Positions 8,020 to 15,969 of a DNA stretch of 64,000 bases are shown here, piece after piece (positions within the stretch are counted from its first letter, which is position 1; each line of letters begins with the position of its first letter). The notes below the pieces were generated by a model. The model was not told the DNA's origin. It did no database searches and worked only from the letters and a program-made list of their open reading frames with translations. This DNA comes from Myxococcales bacterium. Its GTDB lineage: Bacteria > Myxococcota_A > Polyangia > Polyangiales > Polyangiaceae. The stretch lies in contig SECP01000039.1 in the NCBI GenBank assembly GCA_004193285.1, positions 1 to 64,000 of the forward strand, in the 5' to 3' direction. The position numbers were made by a program, and so were the translations under genes.

Positions 8020-8552
8020 TCGCCGGCTCCCTCCAGCTCGCGAGCCTCGAGCGCCGCGACGAACAGCTCGTAAGCCGTCACCTGCACGGCTTGCCCCAGA
8101 TTGATGGAAGGCTGATCGGCGGCCATGGGGATGCGCATCCGCGCGTGCGCGCCCATCAAATCTTCCTCGGCGAGGCCCGTCTTCTCGTTACCGAACATGA
8201 AAGCCAGCCGCTCCCCGCGCTTTGCGCGTGCGATCGCGTCTCGCGCGGCTTGACGCGCGGTGAGCACGCCGGAGACGCCGCGGCGCGCGGTCGTCGCGTA
8301 GGTGAAGTCCACGTCTACGAGCGCGCTCTTCACGTCCGGGACGACGGGCGCGGCCTCCAGCACGTCCAGCGATTTGACGGCCATTTTTATGGCCATCACG
8401 TGCCCAGGCTCCGCCATCTTCCCCGGTTTGACGAGCACCAGCCGTGTGAAGCCCATCGTCTTGATGGCCCGCGCGGCGGCGCCCACGTTCTCCGGGTAGT
8501 GGGGGCGCACGATCACGAATCGAAGGAGCGGGTGGATCGGAAGCTCTAACAT
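8016..8552 (-). CDS. TrmH/SpoU-family RNA 2'-O-methyltransferase
   Basis: 178 residues covering one SPOUT domain. Motif 1 is FVIVRPHYPENVGAAARAIK with the conserved Asn-Val-Gly; motif 2 is FMFGNEKTGL; motif 3 is SINLGQAVQVTAYEL. Together these make the knotted S-adenosylmethionine site. The pattern is closest to the TrmJ (tRNA position 32) branch, but the protein is shorter than E. coli TrmJ (about 245) and lacks the C-terminal extension used for dimerisation and tRNA binding, so the target nucleotide is not certain. It is cytoplasmic. It lies 24 bp after the FGE-like gene and overlaps the next gene by 4 bp, which looks like a housekeeping gene caught in the operon. Confidence 0.85.
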   Translation of the reverse strand: MLELPIHPLLRFVIVRPHYPENVGAAARAIKTMGFTRLVLVKPGKMAEPGHVMAIKMAVKSLDVLEAAPVVPDVKSALVDVDFTYATTARRGVSGVLTARQAARDAIARAKRGERLAFMFGNEKTGLAEEDLMGAHARMRIPMAADQPSINLGQAVQVTAYELFVAALEARELEGAGE

Positions 8553-8576
8553 TTGGGGGAGGGGAGGAAGAAGAGG

Positions 8577-9425
8577 TCAGTCGCGGGCTGGCTTCACCGG
8601 CCAGACGCAGCGAAAGCCTAGCGTGGGCTCGCGGGTTTCGGGGGGCTTGCCGGTTCGAGCGGCGCCGCGCAAAAAAGGCGCCGCGCTCTGGTAGCTGCCT
8701 CCGCGCACGACCCGCTCCGACCCGGGCGGCGTTCCGTACGTCACGGCGTAGCGGTCCGCCGTCCATTCCTCGACGTTACCGGCCAAGTCCAGCACGCCCT
8801 CGGGTGTGGCGCCGTCCGGAAAGGAGCCGACCGGAGCGAGCTCCGCGAAGCCATCGCTATCGTCGCCGAGGTCGACCCCGCTTCGGCCATGGTTGGCGAG
8901 CCGGCCGTGCCACGCGTTGCCCCAGGGGTAGGCGCGGCGCCGAGGGCCACGCGCGGCGCGCTCGAATTCGGCCTCCGTCGGGAGCCGACCGCCGCGAAAA
9001 GCGCAGTAGCGCTCCGCGTCGTCGAAAGTCACGAGGGTCACCGGAAACCGCGGCCGTTGAAACCGCTGTCCACCGCCTTCGAACGCGGGAGGCTGGCATC
9101 GACCGGCCGCGACGCAGCGCTCGTAGTCCGCCACGCTCACCTCCGTGCGCGCCATCCAGAATCCGCCCACGCTCTCTTCACGAGTTGGGGTTTCGCCGGC
9201 GAAGGTGGTCTCGTCGCAGCGGTCAGGGAGGGGCTCGCGCTTGCAGCGGACGAGCGCGCTCAGCACCTCGACCTCGCTCGAGCCGAGCTCCAGCGACAAC
9301 GGGCGAAAATACACCGCCGCGTCGGACGTCGCGCGCACCCGCTGCGGGGCGTCCGCGTGCACCGCGCTCGGCGTTTGACTCGAGACGGCGACCAGCAGCC
9401 ATGCCGGGAGCCGACCGCGAGTCAT
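8577..9425 (-). CDS. Formylglycine-generating-enzyme-like (SUMF1-fold) exported protein
   Basis: 282 residues from the ATG at 9425. This start overlaps the kinase stop by 4 bp (ATGA); the longer open frame upstream is antisense-like sequence inside the kinase gene. A signal peptide is present (LPAWLLVAVSSQTPSAVHA). The SUMF1/FGE fold is clear: FWMARTEVSVADYERCV, FPVTLVTFDDAERYCAFRGG, RLPTEAEFERAARG, YPWGN, GVLDLAGNVEEWTAD, VVRGGSY and TLGFRCV. The copper-binding cysteine pair of true FGE is not obvious, so this is probably a non-enzymatic or differently acting member. Kinase-linked proteins of this fold are frequent in myxobacteria. It is predicted periplasmic. Confidence 0.8.
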   Translation of the reverse strand: MTRGRLPAWLLVAVSSQTPSAVHADAPQRVRATSDAAVYFRPLSLELGSSEVEVLSALVRCKREPLPDRCDETTFAGETPTREESVGGFWMARTEVSVADYERCVAAGRCQPPAFEGGGQRFQRPRFPVTLVTFDDAERYCAFRGGRLPTEAEFERAARGPRRRAYPWGNAWHGRLANHGRSGVDLGDDSDGFAELAPVGSFPDGATPEGVLDLAGNVEEWTADRYAVTYGTPPGSERVVRGGSYQSAAPFLRGAARTGKPPETREPTLGFRCVWPVKPARD

Positions 9426-10636
9426 GGCACGCCGTCGTCGGTTTCGGCGCTGGGCGCGGCGGCCGGCTCGTTCACCGAGGCCGCCCGCTCGCCGCCAGGC
9501 GCCGCAGGAGGGTGGGCGGCCTTGCGCGGGGGGCTGCTCGGCACCGGGGCTTCGGCCGAACGCCGGGGGGGCGCCTTTTCGGCCAGGTAGGCCACCGCGA
9601 CATGGCTGCTGCCTGGGTCGGCCGGTCCCGCGCTGTCCGGCTCGCGCAGCAGGTGCGAGAGCTGTAGCGTTGCGACTCCGAGGAGCGCTCCGAGCGCCGC
9701 ACCCCCCGCGAAATTGCGCAGGCCGTGCCGCTCTGGAGGCGCCTGCCACAGCGCCCGGCGATGGTGCTCGTCCGGCAACGTGGGCTGCATCTTGCGGCTG
9801 GCGATACCGAGCGCCTCTGCGAGGCTCTCCCCCAGCTCTCGCGCGCTAGAAAAACGGTCGCCAGGGGCCTTGGCCAGCCCGCGCAGCAGGATCGCGTCGA
9901 CGTGAGGGTCCAGGCCGCACAAGGGCGCGATGCCGGGTGGCACGTCAGTGGTGATGCGGGTCGCGACCGAGACCGCGTCTTCCCCGGGAAAGGCGCGCAT
10001 CTGGCTGAGCGCCTCGTAAAGCGTAGCCGCCAGCGAAAACTGGTCGGAGAGGGGAGAGAAGGTGCCCTTCGTGATGGACTCGGGCGCGCTGTACGCGGGC
10101 GTGCCGAGCAGGCCGCCGTCGCGCGTGAGGGTCGAATCCGGCACGCGCGCGATCCCGAAGTCAGCGATCTTGGCGCCCGTCGGAGTCAGGATGATGTTCT
10201 GCGGCTTGATGTCGCGGTGGAGCACTCCTGCCGCGTGAGCGGTCGTGAGCGCGTCGCCGAGCTCGCGCGCAAGCTTGGCGCCCGCCTCCGCCCCGAGCGG
10301 CCCGCGGGCGATGCGCTGCTCCAGGGTCGAGCCCTCCGCGTACTCGAACACCAAGTACAGGCCGAGCTCCGGGTCCTCGCCCATGTCGTACAGCGCGACG
10401 ATGTTGGGGTGCGAGACGCGGGCCGAGGCGCGCGCCTCCTGGCGCATGCGATCGATGAGCGCGTCCTTCTGCTCCGGCGGGATCACGAGATCGTCGCGCA
10501 GCAGCTTGATCGCGACGCGGCGATCCACGACGGGGTCGTGGGCGAGCAGCACACGCCCCATCGCGCCCCGCCCGAGCAGACGCACGGGTTGGTAGCGCCC
10601 AATCGGGGCAAAATCTTGAGCAGCGTCACCGTTCAT
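9422..10636 (-). CDS. Hanks-type Ser/Thr protein kinase
   Basis: 404 residues. The catalytic domain occupies about 14-280: glycine loop LLGRGAMGRVLLAHD, catalytic Lys in VAIKLL, HRDIKPQNI, the DFG motif in KIADFGIARV, an activation segment TLTRDGGLLGTPAYSAPE and the RGLAKAPGDRF end motif. All catalytic residues are intact. A single membrane helix follows at about 310-330 (FAGGAALGALLGVATLQLSH) and then a short Pro/Ala-rich extracytoplasmic tail without a recognisable sensor domain. It is coupled to the FGE-like gene downstream by a 4-bp overlap. The PP2C and FHA proteins at 3.1-5.6 kb are plausible antagonist and reader. Confident family call; stimulus and substrates unknown. Confidence 0.93.
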   Translation of the reverse strand: MNGDAAQDFAPIGRYQPVRLLGRGAMGRVLLAHDPVVDRRVAIKLLRDDLVIPPEQKDALIDRMRQEARASARVSHPNIVALYDMGEDPELGLYLVFEYAEGSTLEQRIARGPLGAEAGAKLARELGDALTTAHAAGVLHRDIKPQNIILTPTGAKIADFGIARVPDSTLTRDGGLLGTPAYSAPESITKGTFSPLSDQFSLAATLYEALSQMRAFPGEDAVSVATRITTDVPPGIAPLCGLDPHVDAILLRGLAKAPGDRFSSARELGESLAEALGIASRKMQPTLPDEHHRRALWQAPPERHGLRNFAGGAALGALLGVATLQLSHLLREPDSAGPADPGSSHVAVAYLAEKAPPRRSAEAPVPSSPPRKAAHPPAAPGGERAASVNEPAAAPSAETDDGVP

Positions 10637-10685
10637 TCAGCGGCTGCAGTTGTCTAACACGGCCCGGCGGCGAGCCGGGGGGGTC

Positions 10686-11147
10686 TCAGCTGCCGTCCGC
10701 TGGGGCGGCAGGTTTCTCCGAATCCGGCTTCTCCCCCGGCTTCTCACTGGGCTTTTCCGTGGGTTTCTTCGCGGCCGGAGGCCCGTACTCATCGCGCAGC
10801 TTCTTCAGTAAGCCGTCCCGGAAGACTCGCTCCTGGTACTCCGGCAGGCGCGGCAAGCTCACGAAGAGGCGCACGTTGCCCCCCGACTCGACCACCTCCA
10901 GCGTGCCGGTCACGCCGTCTTTGGAGCCGGGCGCCGCGTACTTGAAGATGAGGTACGCGGCTTCGGGATCCTTTTCCACCACGTCGTAGCCCATGTCCAC
11001 GCGCACGTAGCGGAGCGCGCCGCTGTACGTCTGCGCCTTGGAATACGACGAGTTGCCGTCGACGCGTGCCTCCGCGCTCGGAGCCAGCACGGCGAGCGCC
11101 AGCGCGCACAGCCCGATTCGCAGCGACTTGGTCCGACTCGGCGCCAT
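10686..11147 (-). CDS. Small exported protein with Lys/Pro/Glu repeat tail
   Basis: 153 residues. Signal peptide at about 1-27 (LCALALAVLAPSAEA). The central domain, about 30-120, has the look of a mixed alpha/beta unit: VRVDMGYDVVEKDPEAAYLI, GTLEVVESGGNVRLFVSLPR and YQERVFRDGLLKKL. The C-terminal tail repeats the tetrapeptide-like unit EKP with Ser, Gly and Thr (for example PTEKPSEKPGEKPDSEKP) and could span the periplasm or peptidoglycan. I do not recognise the family. It sits 49 bp upstream of the kinase gene and 45 bp after the phosphatase gene in the same direction, so it is probably in their operon. Confidence 0.65.
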   Translation of the reverse strand: MAPSRTKSLRIGLCALALAVLAPSAEARVDGNSSYSKAQTYSGALRYVRVDMGYDVVEKDPEAAYLIFKYAAPGSKDGVTGTLEVVESGGNVRLFVSLPRLPEYQERVFRDGLLKKLRDEYGPPAAKKPTEKPSEKPGEKPDSEKPAAPADGS

Positions 11148-11192
11148 ACCTGGCGCGTTAGCGGGTCCGCCTTCGCCGGGCCAACTTTCGGG

Positions 11193-11909
11193 CTAGGTCG
11201 CGGGCGACTGCCCGGCGAGCAGCGACGTCGGGCCTTCGTTGAATAGGAAATCCAGCTCCTCGCGGCCATAGCGCTTGTCGATGACCGACAGCGCCTTCTC
11301 CACGATGGCCAGATCCGACGGGCGGTGGAGGTCCGTGCAGGCGGCTTGGTACAGCTCACGCTCCAGCAGCTCCTCGGCCGCGCGCTGCGGGCGTCGCCCG
11401 TACTTGCCCACCAGTGCCATGCAGTCCAGGAGGGTCGTGACCCCTTGGTCTACGAGGCGCTCGAGCGCCTCCGGATGGTCCCAGAAGCGGCGATATCGCT
11501 CGGGGTGGGCGATCACCGGCAAGATGCGGCGCTGCCGCAGATCGAACAGCCGGTGCTCGATCAGGGGTGGAAAGTCGATCTCGTAAAACTCGAGCAGCGC
11601 CGCGCGACCACCGGGATAGGGGAGCGCTTCACCCTTCAGTAAGCGCGTATAAACGAGCTCATCGAAGTAGTGCTCGCTGGAGAGCGACACGGCCGGAACG
11701 GCGCGGCCGACGAGCGCGGGCATGAACGCCTCGAAGGCGCGGGTCAGGCCCTCGCGTTCGTTGTCGAACATCCCCGGGCGCATATGCGGGGTGGCCACGA
11801 CGTGGGCGAAGCCGAGCGAGCGCAAGCCTTCGAGCATTGCCACCCCGTCCGCCGCGGTCGGGGCACCGTCGTCGATTCCAGGCAGGAAGTGGCAATGCAG
11901 GTCGATCAC
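11193..11909 (-). CDS. PHP-fold tyrosine-protein phosphatase, CpsB/YwqE type
   Basis: 238 residues. The PHP metal site is complete: MIDLHCHFLPGIDDGA at the start (H-x-H and Asp), VVATPHMRPGMF, YFDELVYTRLL, PVIAHPERYRRF and the final CTDLHRPSD. This composition is the CpsB/CapC/YwqE branch, which removes phosphate from tyrosines of BY-kinases (Wzc/CpsD type) that control capsule and exopolysaccharide export. No BY-kinase or Wzc is in the window. The nearest polysaccharide export genes are the OPX pair at 34-36 kb. It is cytoplasmic. It lies in the same minus-strand operon as the Ser/Thr kinase, 36 bp after the roadblock-like gene. Confidence 0.85.
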   Translation of the reverse strand: MIDLHCHFLPGIDDGAPTAADGVAMLEGLRSLGFAHVVATPHMRPGMFDNEREGLTRAFEAFMPALVGRAVPAVSLSSEHYFDELVYTRLLKGEALPYPGGRAALLEFYEIDFPPLIEHRLFDLRQRRILPVIAHPERYRRFWDHPEALERLVDQGVTTLLDCMALVGKYGRRPQRAAEELLERELYQAACTDLHRPSDLAIVEKALSVIDKRYGREELDFLFNEGPTSLLAGQSPAT

Positions 11910-11945
11910 GTCGCACGAGCCTTAGCACCGCGGCTCGACGTGAGG

Positions 11946-12341
11946 TCAGCGCGCGCGTGAATGCCCGACGTTTTCCGTCAAAATGCGCCGGCAGCCGTCG
12001 CTGAGCCGCGCGTAGTCGTCGTCCTCGGCCGCACCGAGCGCGGTGAGCGCGACGTCGTAACCGTCGATGGATAGGTAGCGCACGGGCGGCTTCTCGCCTC
12101 GGAACCCCAGCTCGCCCAGGCGCGGATCGTTGGCCGGGATCGTCGACAGCGCTGCCAGCTCTTCGCACAACTGCGCGGCTCCCGAGCCCGCGACCAAGCA
12201 GCCACTCGTATCCGCCAGCGCCACCGCCGAAAGCCCACGCGCGCGGCGTGTGGCGTCGAGGAGGCGGCAGAGCGAGACGAAAGTGTCGTTGGAGCGGCCT
12301 CGGCGGCGGTCTTGCTCGGGGATGTAGGACATGGTGCGCAT
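11946..12341 (-). CDS. Roadblock/LC7-like small protein
   Basis: 131 residues; the ATG at 12332 is an alternative start three codons in. The core, about 20-90, has the roadblock layout of a helix, a strand pair and a helix: LCRLLDATRRARGLSAVALA, DTSGCLVAGSGAAQLCEELA, then two strands (VRYLSIDGYDVALTALG) and a closing helix. Roadblock proteins dimerise and often regulate small GTPases or polarity systems; no GTPase of that type is next to it. It heads the minus-strand operon and is divergent from the ArsA-like gene 79 bp away. Its internal sequence has no membrane segment. The fold call is by pattern. Confidence 0.55.
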   Translation of the reverse strand: MRTMSYIPEQDRRRGRSNDTFVSLCRLLDATRRARGLSAVALADTSGCLVAGSGAAQLCEELAALSTIPANDPRLGELGFRGEKPPVRYLSIDGYDVALTALGAAEDDDYARLSDGCRRILTENVGHSRAR

Positions 12342-12419
12342 AGCTTGGTGGACTCAGCGTCAGACGGACAAATTTCGTGGACTTACGTGTGGAAAAGCCA
12401 TGCTACGCCTCCCGAGAGC

Positions 12420-13553
12420 ATGAACCCGGACCGCTTCGAACGACTGGTCGCCGAGCGTCGGGTCGTCGTGTGCGCCGGGGCCGGCGGCGTGGGGAAGACG
12501 ACGGTCGCAGCCGCGCTCTCCCTGCTCGCCGCTCGCCGAGGCCGCCGGGTGCTGTGCCTCACGATCGACCCGGCTCGCCGCCTGGCGGACAGCCTGGGGA
12601 TCTCGCTCGCGCCCGGGGTGGAGGCCCAGGTCGGCTCCGAGCTCCTCGCGGCGGTGGGGGCTGCCCCGACTGGCAGCCTCAGCATCACGATGCTGGATCC
12701 GAAGCAGGTCTTCGACGACCTGGTGAAGCGCCACGCCTCGTCGCCCGCGGTTGCCGAGCGGATCCTCGCGAACCAATTCTACCGTCACGTCTCCACGTCC
12801 CTGGCCGGCACGCAGTCGTACATGGCCATGGAGAAGGTACTCAGCGTGCTGAAGTCGGGGCGCTTCGACCTGATCGTGCTGGATACCCCGCCCACCAGCG
12901 AGGCGCTGGATTTCTTGGACGCACCCGAACGCTTGGTAGAGGCCCTGGACAGCCCCGCCATGCGCTGGCTCGTGCAGTCTTTTCAGCCATCCACCGGCTT
13001 CAGCATGCGGCTGCTGGCGCGAGGCGTGGCCGTGATGCTGAAGACGATGGGGCGCGTCACCGGGCGCGGCTTCTTGGAAGACATGGCGGCGTTCGTCGGC
13101 GAGCTGAACGAGCTCTTTGGCGGCTTCAAGGAGCGCGCAGCGGAGGTGTCGCGCGCTTTTCGCGCGAAGGATTTTGCGTACTTGCTGGTGGCCGCGCCGA
13201 CGCCGTCGGCGCTCTCGGAGGCCAGCTTTTTCTCGGAGCGCTTGCGGCGCCTGGGCTTGGTCGCGGACGCGCTCGTGCTCAACCGCGTTCACTCGAACGC
13301 TCCGGTTTCTGCGTCCCCCGGCGAGCTGCTCGCGGCGCTCGGCGAGCGCGCCGTGAGCGTTCGGCCCGAGCAGCTGCTGCGAGCGCAGGCGGACGAGCAA
13401 GAGCGCGCCCGCGCCGAAGCCCCACAGCTCGCTCGAGCACAAGAGCTGTTCGGCGCGGAGCAGCTGTGGCTCGTACCGGTCATGGCCGGTGACGTCCGCG
13501 GCCTATCGGACTTGGCGAAGGTGAGCGCAGCGCTCGTCGGCGGCGCTCGTTAA
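12420..13553 (+). CDS. ArsA/GET3-family ATPase
   Basis: 377 residues from the ATG at 12420; the open frame upstream has no similarity. The deviant Walker A is VCAGAGGVGKTTVAAALSLL, followed by switch I-like LTIDPARRLADSLG and Walker B-like LIVLDTPPTSEALDFL. These are the marks of the anion-transporting ATPase family that includes ArsA and Get3. No arsenic-binding cysteine cluster is evident and no ArsB pump is nearby. In myxobacteria and actinobacteria such ArsA-like proteins usually come in pairs, but only one is present here. It is cytoplasmic. It converges on the der gene with a 4-bp overlap of the stops. Physiological cargo unknown. Confidence 0.85.
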   Translation: MNPDRFERLVAERRVVVCAGAGGVGKTTVAAALSLLAARRGRRVLCLTIDPARRLADSLGISLAPGVEAQVGSELLAAVGAAPTGSLSITMLDPKQVFDDLVKRHASSPAVAERILANQFYRHVSTSLAGTQSYMAMEKVLSVLKSGRFDLIVLDTPPTSEALDFLDAPERLVEALDSPAMRWLVQSFQPSTGFSMRLLARGVAVMLKTMGRVTGRGFLEDMAAFVGELNELFGGFKERAAEVSRAFRAKDFAYLLVAAPTPSALSEASFFSERLRRLGLVADALVLNRVHSNAPVSASPGELLAALGERAVSVRPEQLLRAQADEQERARAEAPQLARAQELFGAEQLWLVPVMAGDVRGLSDLAKVSAALVGGAR

Positions 13554-14914
13554 GAGCGATCCCGGCGGTCGCCTTTGCGCTTCGTCGGCTTGGGCGGCAG
13601 CACCTTCTTCGGGCGCTCGCGGTAGTGCACCTGGATCGGTACGCCTTCGAAGCCGAAGCTCTTGCGGATCTGGTTGGTGACGAAGCGCTGGTAGCTCGTC
13701 TTGATGTTGACCGCGCCGCTGCACATCGCGACGAAGGTCGGCGGCGCGCTCTCGGCCTGGGTGATGTAAAAAATGCGCGGCGCGCGCCCGCCGTCGGTGG
13801 GCGGCGGCTGCCGCTCGATCACGTCGCGGAAGAATCGATTCAGCTCCGCGGTCGGAATGCGCCGGTGCCACTCACCGGCGATGCGCGTCGCCTTGCTCAC
13901 CAGCTCGGACACGCCCCGCCCCGTCTTGGCCGAGAGCTCCATGATGGGCGCGAACTTGGCGAAATGGAGCGTGTCTTCCGCCTGCTGGCGCGCCTTTTTC
14001 TGCTCTTCGCGCGAGAGCAGGTCCATCTTGTTCAGCCCGACGATGAGGCCGCGGTTGCGGTCCATGCACAAGCCGAGCAGCCGTGCGTCTTGCTCCGCGA
14101 CGCCCTCCGTCGCGTCGCAGAGCAGCACCGTGATCTTCGCCCGCTCCACCGCTTTGAGCGCTTGCATCACGCTCAGCAGCTCGACCTTCTCTTCCACGCG
14201 CGACTTGCGGCGGATGCCGGCCGTGTCCACTACCCACAAGCTCTTGCCGTCGTAAGTGACCTTGGCGTCGAGCGCGTCGCGGGTGGTGCCAGGGCGATCG
14301 TCGACGAGCGCGCGCTCTTCGCCGCTCAGCCGATTGAAGAGCGAGGACTTCCCGGCGTTGGGACGGCCGACGAGGGCGATGCGCGGCAAGTCGTCGGTGG
14401 GCTCCACCGGCGCCTCGTAGGGAGGCAAGGCGTTGATTACCTTGAGCGCCAGCTCCCCGGTGCCGCGGCCGTGCAGCGCGGAGACGTTCACCAGCTCCTG
14501 GATACCGAGCGAAAAGAGCTCGGTAGCCTGAAGAGCGCGGTCGGCGTTGTCCACCTTGTTGGCGACGTAAACCACCGGCTTGTTGCTGCCGCGCAGCAGG
14601 GCCACCGCTTCGCGATCCGGAGTCGTGGGGGGCAAGGTGCCGTCCAGCACGCAAACGATGACGTCCGCCTCCGCGATCGCCGCCTCCACGTGCCGCGCGA
14701 TGCCTTGCTGCATCGGGTCGCCGCTCGCCGGGTCGAAGCCGCCGGTGTCCACGAGCGTGATGTCGCGACCGGCCAAATGTGCGGGCGCGTAGTGGCGGTC
14801 CCGGGTGATGCCGGGCGCGTCGTCCACGATCGCCAGCGATTTTCCGGCAAGCCGGTTGAACAGCGTGCTCTTGCCCACGTTGGGCCGACCCACCACCGCA
14901 ACGATGGGCGTCAT
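13550..14914 (-). CDS. der: Ribosome-assembly GTPase Der (EngA)
   Basis: 454 residues, the usual length, with the double GTPase arrangement unique to Der. The first G domain has GRPNVGKSTLFN, DTGGF and NKVD; the second has GRPNAGKSSLFN, DTAG and NKMD. The C-terminal KH-like domain, about 375-454, includes PRIFYITQAESAPPTFVAMC and the basic end. Der acts in 50S subunit assembly in the cytoplasm. Its ATG overlaps the era stop by 4 bp (ATGA), so era and der form a two-gene operon of ribosome GTPases. Convergent with the ArsA-like gene. Certain. Confidence 0.97.
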   Translation of the reverse strand: MTPIVAVVGRPNVGKSTLFNRLAGKSLAIVDDAPGITRDRHYAPAHLAGRDITLVDTGGFDPASGDPMQQGIARHVEAAIAEADVIVCVLDGTLPPTTPDREAVALLRGSNKPVVYVANKVDNADRALQATELFSLGIQELVNVSALHGRGTGELALKVINALPPYEAPVEPTDDLPRIALVGRPNAGKSSLFNRLSGEERALVDDRPGTTRDALDAKVTYDGKSLWVVDTAGIRRKSRVEEKVELLSVMQALKAVERAKITVLLCDATEGVAEQDARLLGLCMDRNRGLIVGLNKMDLLSREEQKKARQQAEDTLHFAKFAPIMELSAKTGRGVSELVSKATRIAGEWHRRIPTAELNRFFRDVIERQPPPTDGGRAPRIFYITQAESAPPTFVAMCSGAVNIKTSYQRFVTNQIRKSFGFEGVPIQVHYRERPKKVLPPKPTKRKGDRRDRS

Positions 14915-15870
14915 TTCTTGTCTCCGTTCAAGCGGTCGTAGCCGAGCTCGGCGAGCATGCGCGGCGTCTCTTTCCAGCGCGGCGTCACGCGCACGAAGAG
15001 CTCGAGCTTCACTTTGCGGCCGAGGAGCTGGCGCAGTCGCTTCTCGGCGCCCAGGCGCAAGTCCTTGATCACGGTCCCACCGCTGCCGACGATGATCTTG
15101 CGCTGGCCGATCTTCTCGACGTGAATGGTCGCGGCGATGCGCAGCTTGTCCGACCCCTCGTCAAAGGTGTCGATGCTGACCGCCACCGCGTGCGGAATCT
15201 CGCCTCTCAAGCCCAAAAGCACCTGCTCTCGCACGTACTCCCGCGCGAAGAAGCTGGAAGGCTTGTCGGTGAGCGTATCCTCGGGGAAGGCGGCCTCACC
15301 CTCTGGCAGCAGCCCCGCGATGACCTCGAGCAGCCGCTCCACGCCGTCGTTCTTCAGCGCGGAGATGGGCACGAGCTCGCGGAAGGGCGCGGCGTTCAGG
15401 TAGCTCTGCAAGAGCGGGAGCATGAGCCCCTTGTCGCGGAGCGCGTCCACCTTGTTCATCGCGAGGATGATGGGGATCTTCTTGAGCGACTTGATGCTCT
15501 TGAGCAGAGCGGCGTCCTCGGGAGCGAGCTCGTCGAGCGGCGGGATCTCGTCCGTGCGCTTGGTCTTCTTCTTGACGAGCTTCGTGCTCTCGATCGGGTC
15601 CGTGACGAACACGACCACGTCCGCGCTCTCGGTCGCGGACATCGCCGACGAGTTCATGCGCGAGCCGAGCTCGGTCTTCGGCTTGTGGATGCCTGGCGTA
15701 TCCAGGAAGGCGAGCTCCGCGCCCTCACGGCGAACGACGCCGAGCAGCGGGTCGCGCGTGGTCTGCGGCAGCGGGGACACGATGGCCAGCCGCTCCCCCA
15801 GGATCTGATTGAGGAGCGTCGACTTACCGACGTTGGAGCGGCCGACGATGGCGATCGTTCCGGCGCGCAT
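14911..15870 (-). CDS. era: GTPase Era
   Basis: 319 residues from the ATG at 15870 (MRAGTIAIVG); upstream in-frame ATGs would add a non-conserved lead. The G domain has GRSNVGKSTLLNQI (G1), QTTRDPLLG (G2), DTPGIHKPKT (G3) and NKVD (G4). The C-terminal KH domain has the RNA-binding signature VGSGGTVIKDLRLGAEKRL. Era binds 16S rRNA and assists 30S maturation. An insertion of about 25 residues relative to E. coli Era lies between G3 and G4 and is rich in Lys, Thr and Asp (STKLVKKKTKRTDEIPPLDE). It is coupled by a 4-bp overlap to der. The region from here to the glycosyltransferase start is 99 bp. Confidence 0.96.
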   Translation of the reverse strand: MRAGTIAIVGRSNVGKSTLLNQILGERLAIVSPLPQTTRDPLLGVVRREGAELAFLDTPGIHKPKTELGSRMNSSAMSATESADVVVFVTDPIESTKLVKKKTKRTDEIPPLDELAPEDAALLKSIKSLKKIPIILAMNKVDALRDKGLMLPLLQSYLNAAPFRELVPISALKNDGVERLLEVIAGLLPEGEAAFPEDTLTDKPSSFFAREYVREQVLLGLRGEIPHAVAVSIDTFDEGSDKLRIAATIHVEKIGQRKIIVGSGGTVIKDLRLGAEKRLRQLLGRKVKLELFVRVTPRWKETPRMLAELGYDRLNGDKK

Positions 15871-15969
15871 TAAAAAGCTCTCGGGGACGGGGACAAGGCC
15901 GCCCCATTTCCCAGAATCTACGGGCTCGCGCAAGTTGCGCCCGTTGTCCTGCGGGAGTAACCGGCCTTC

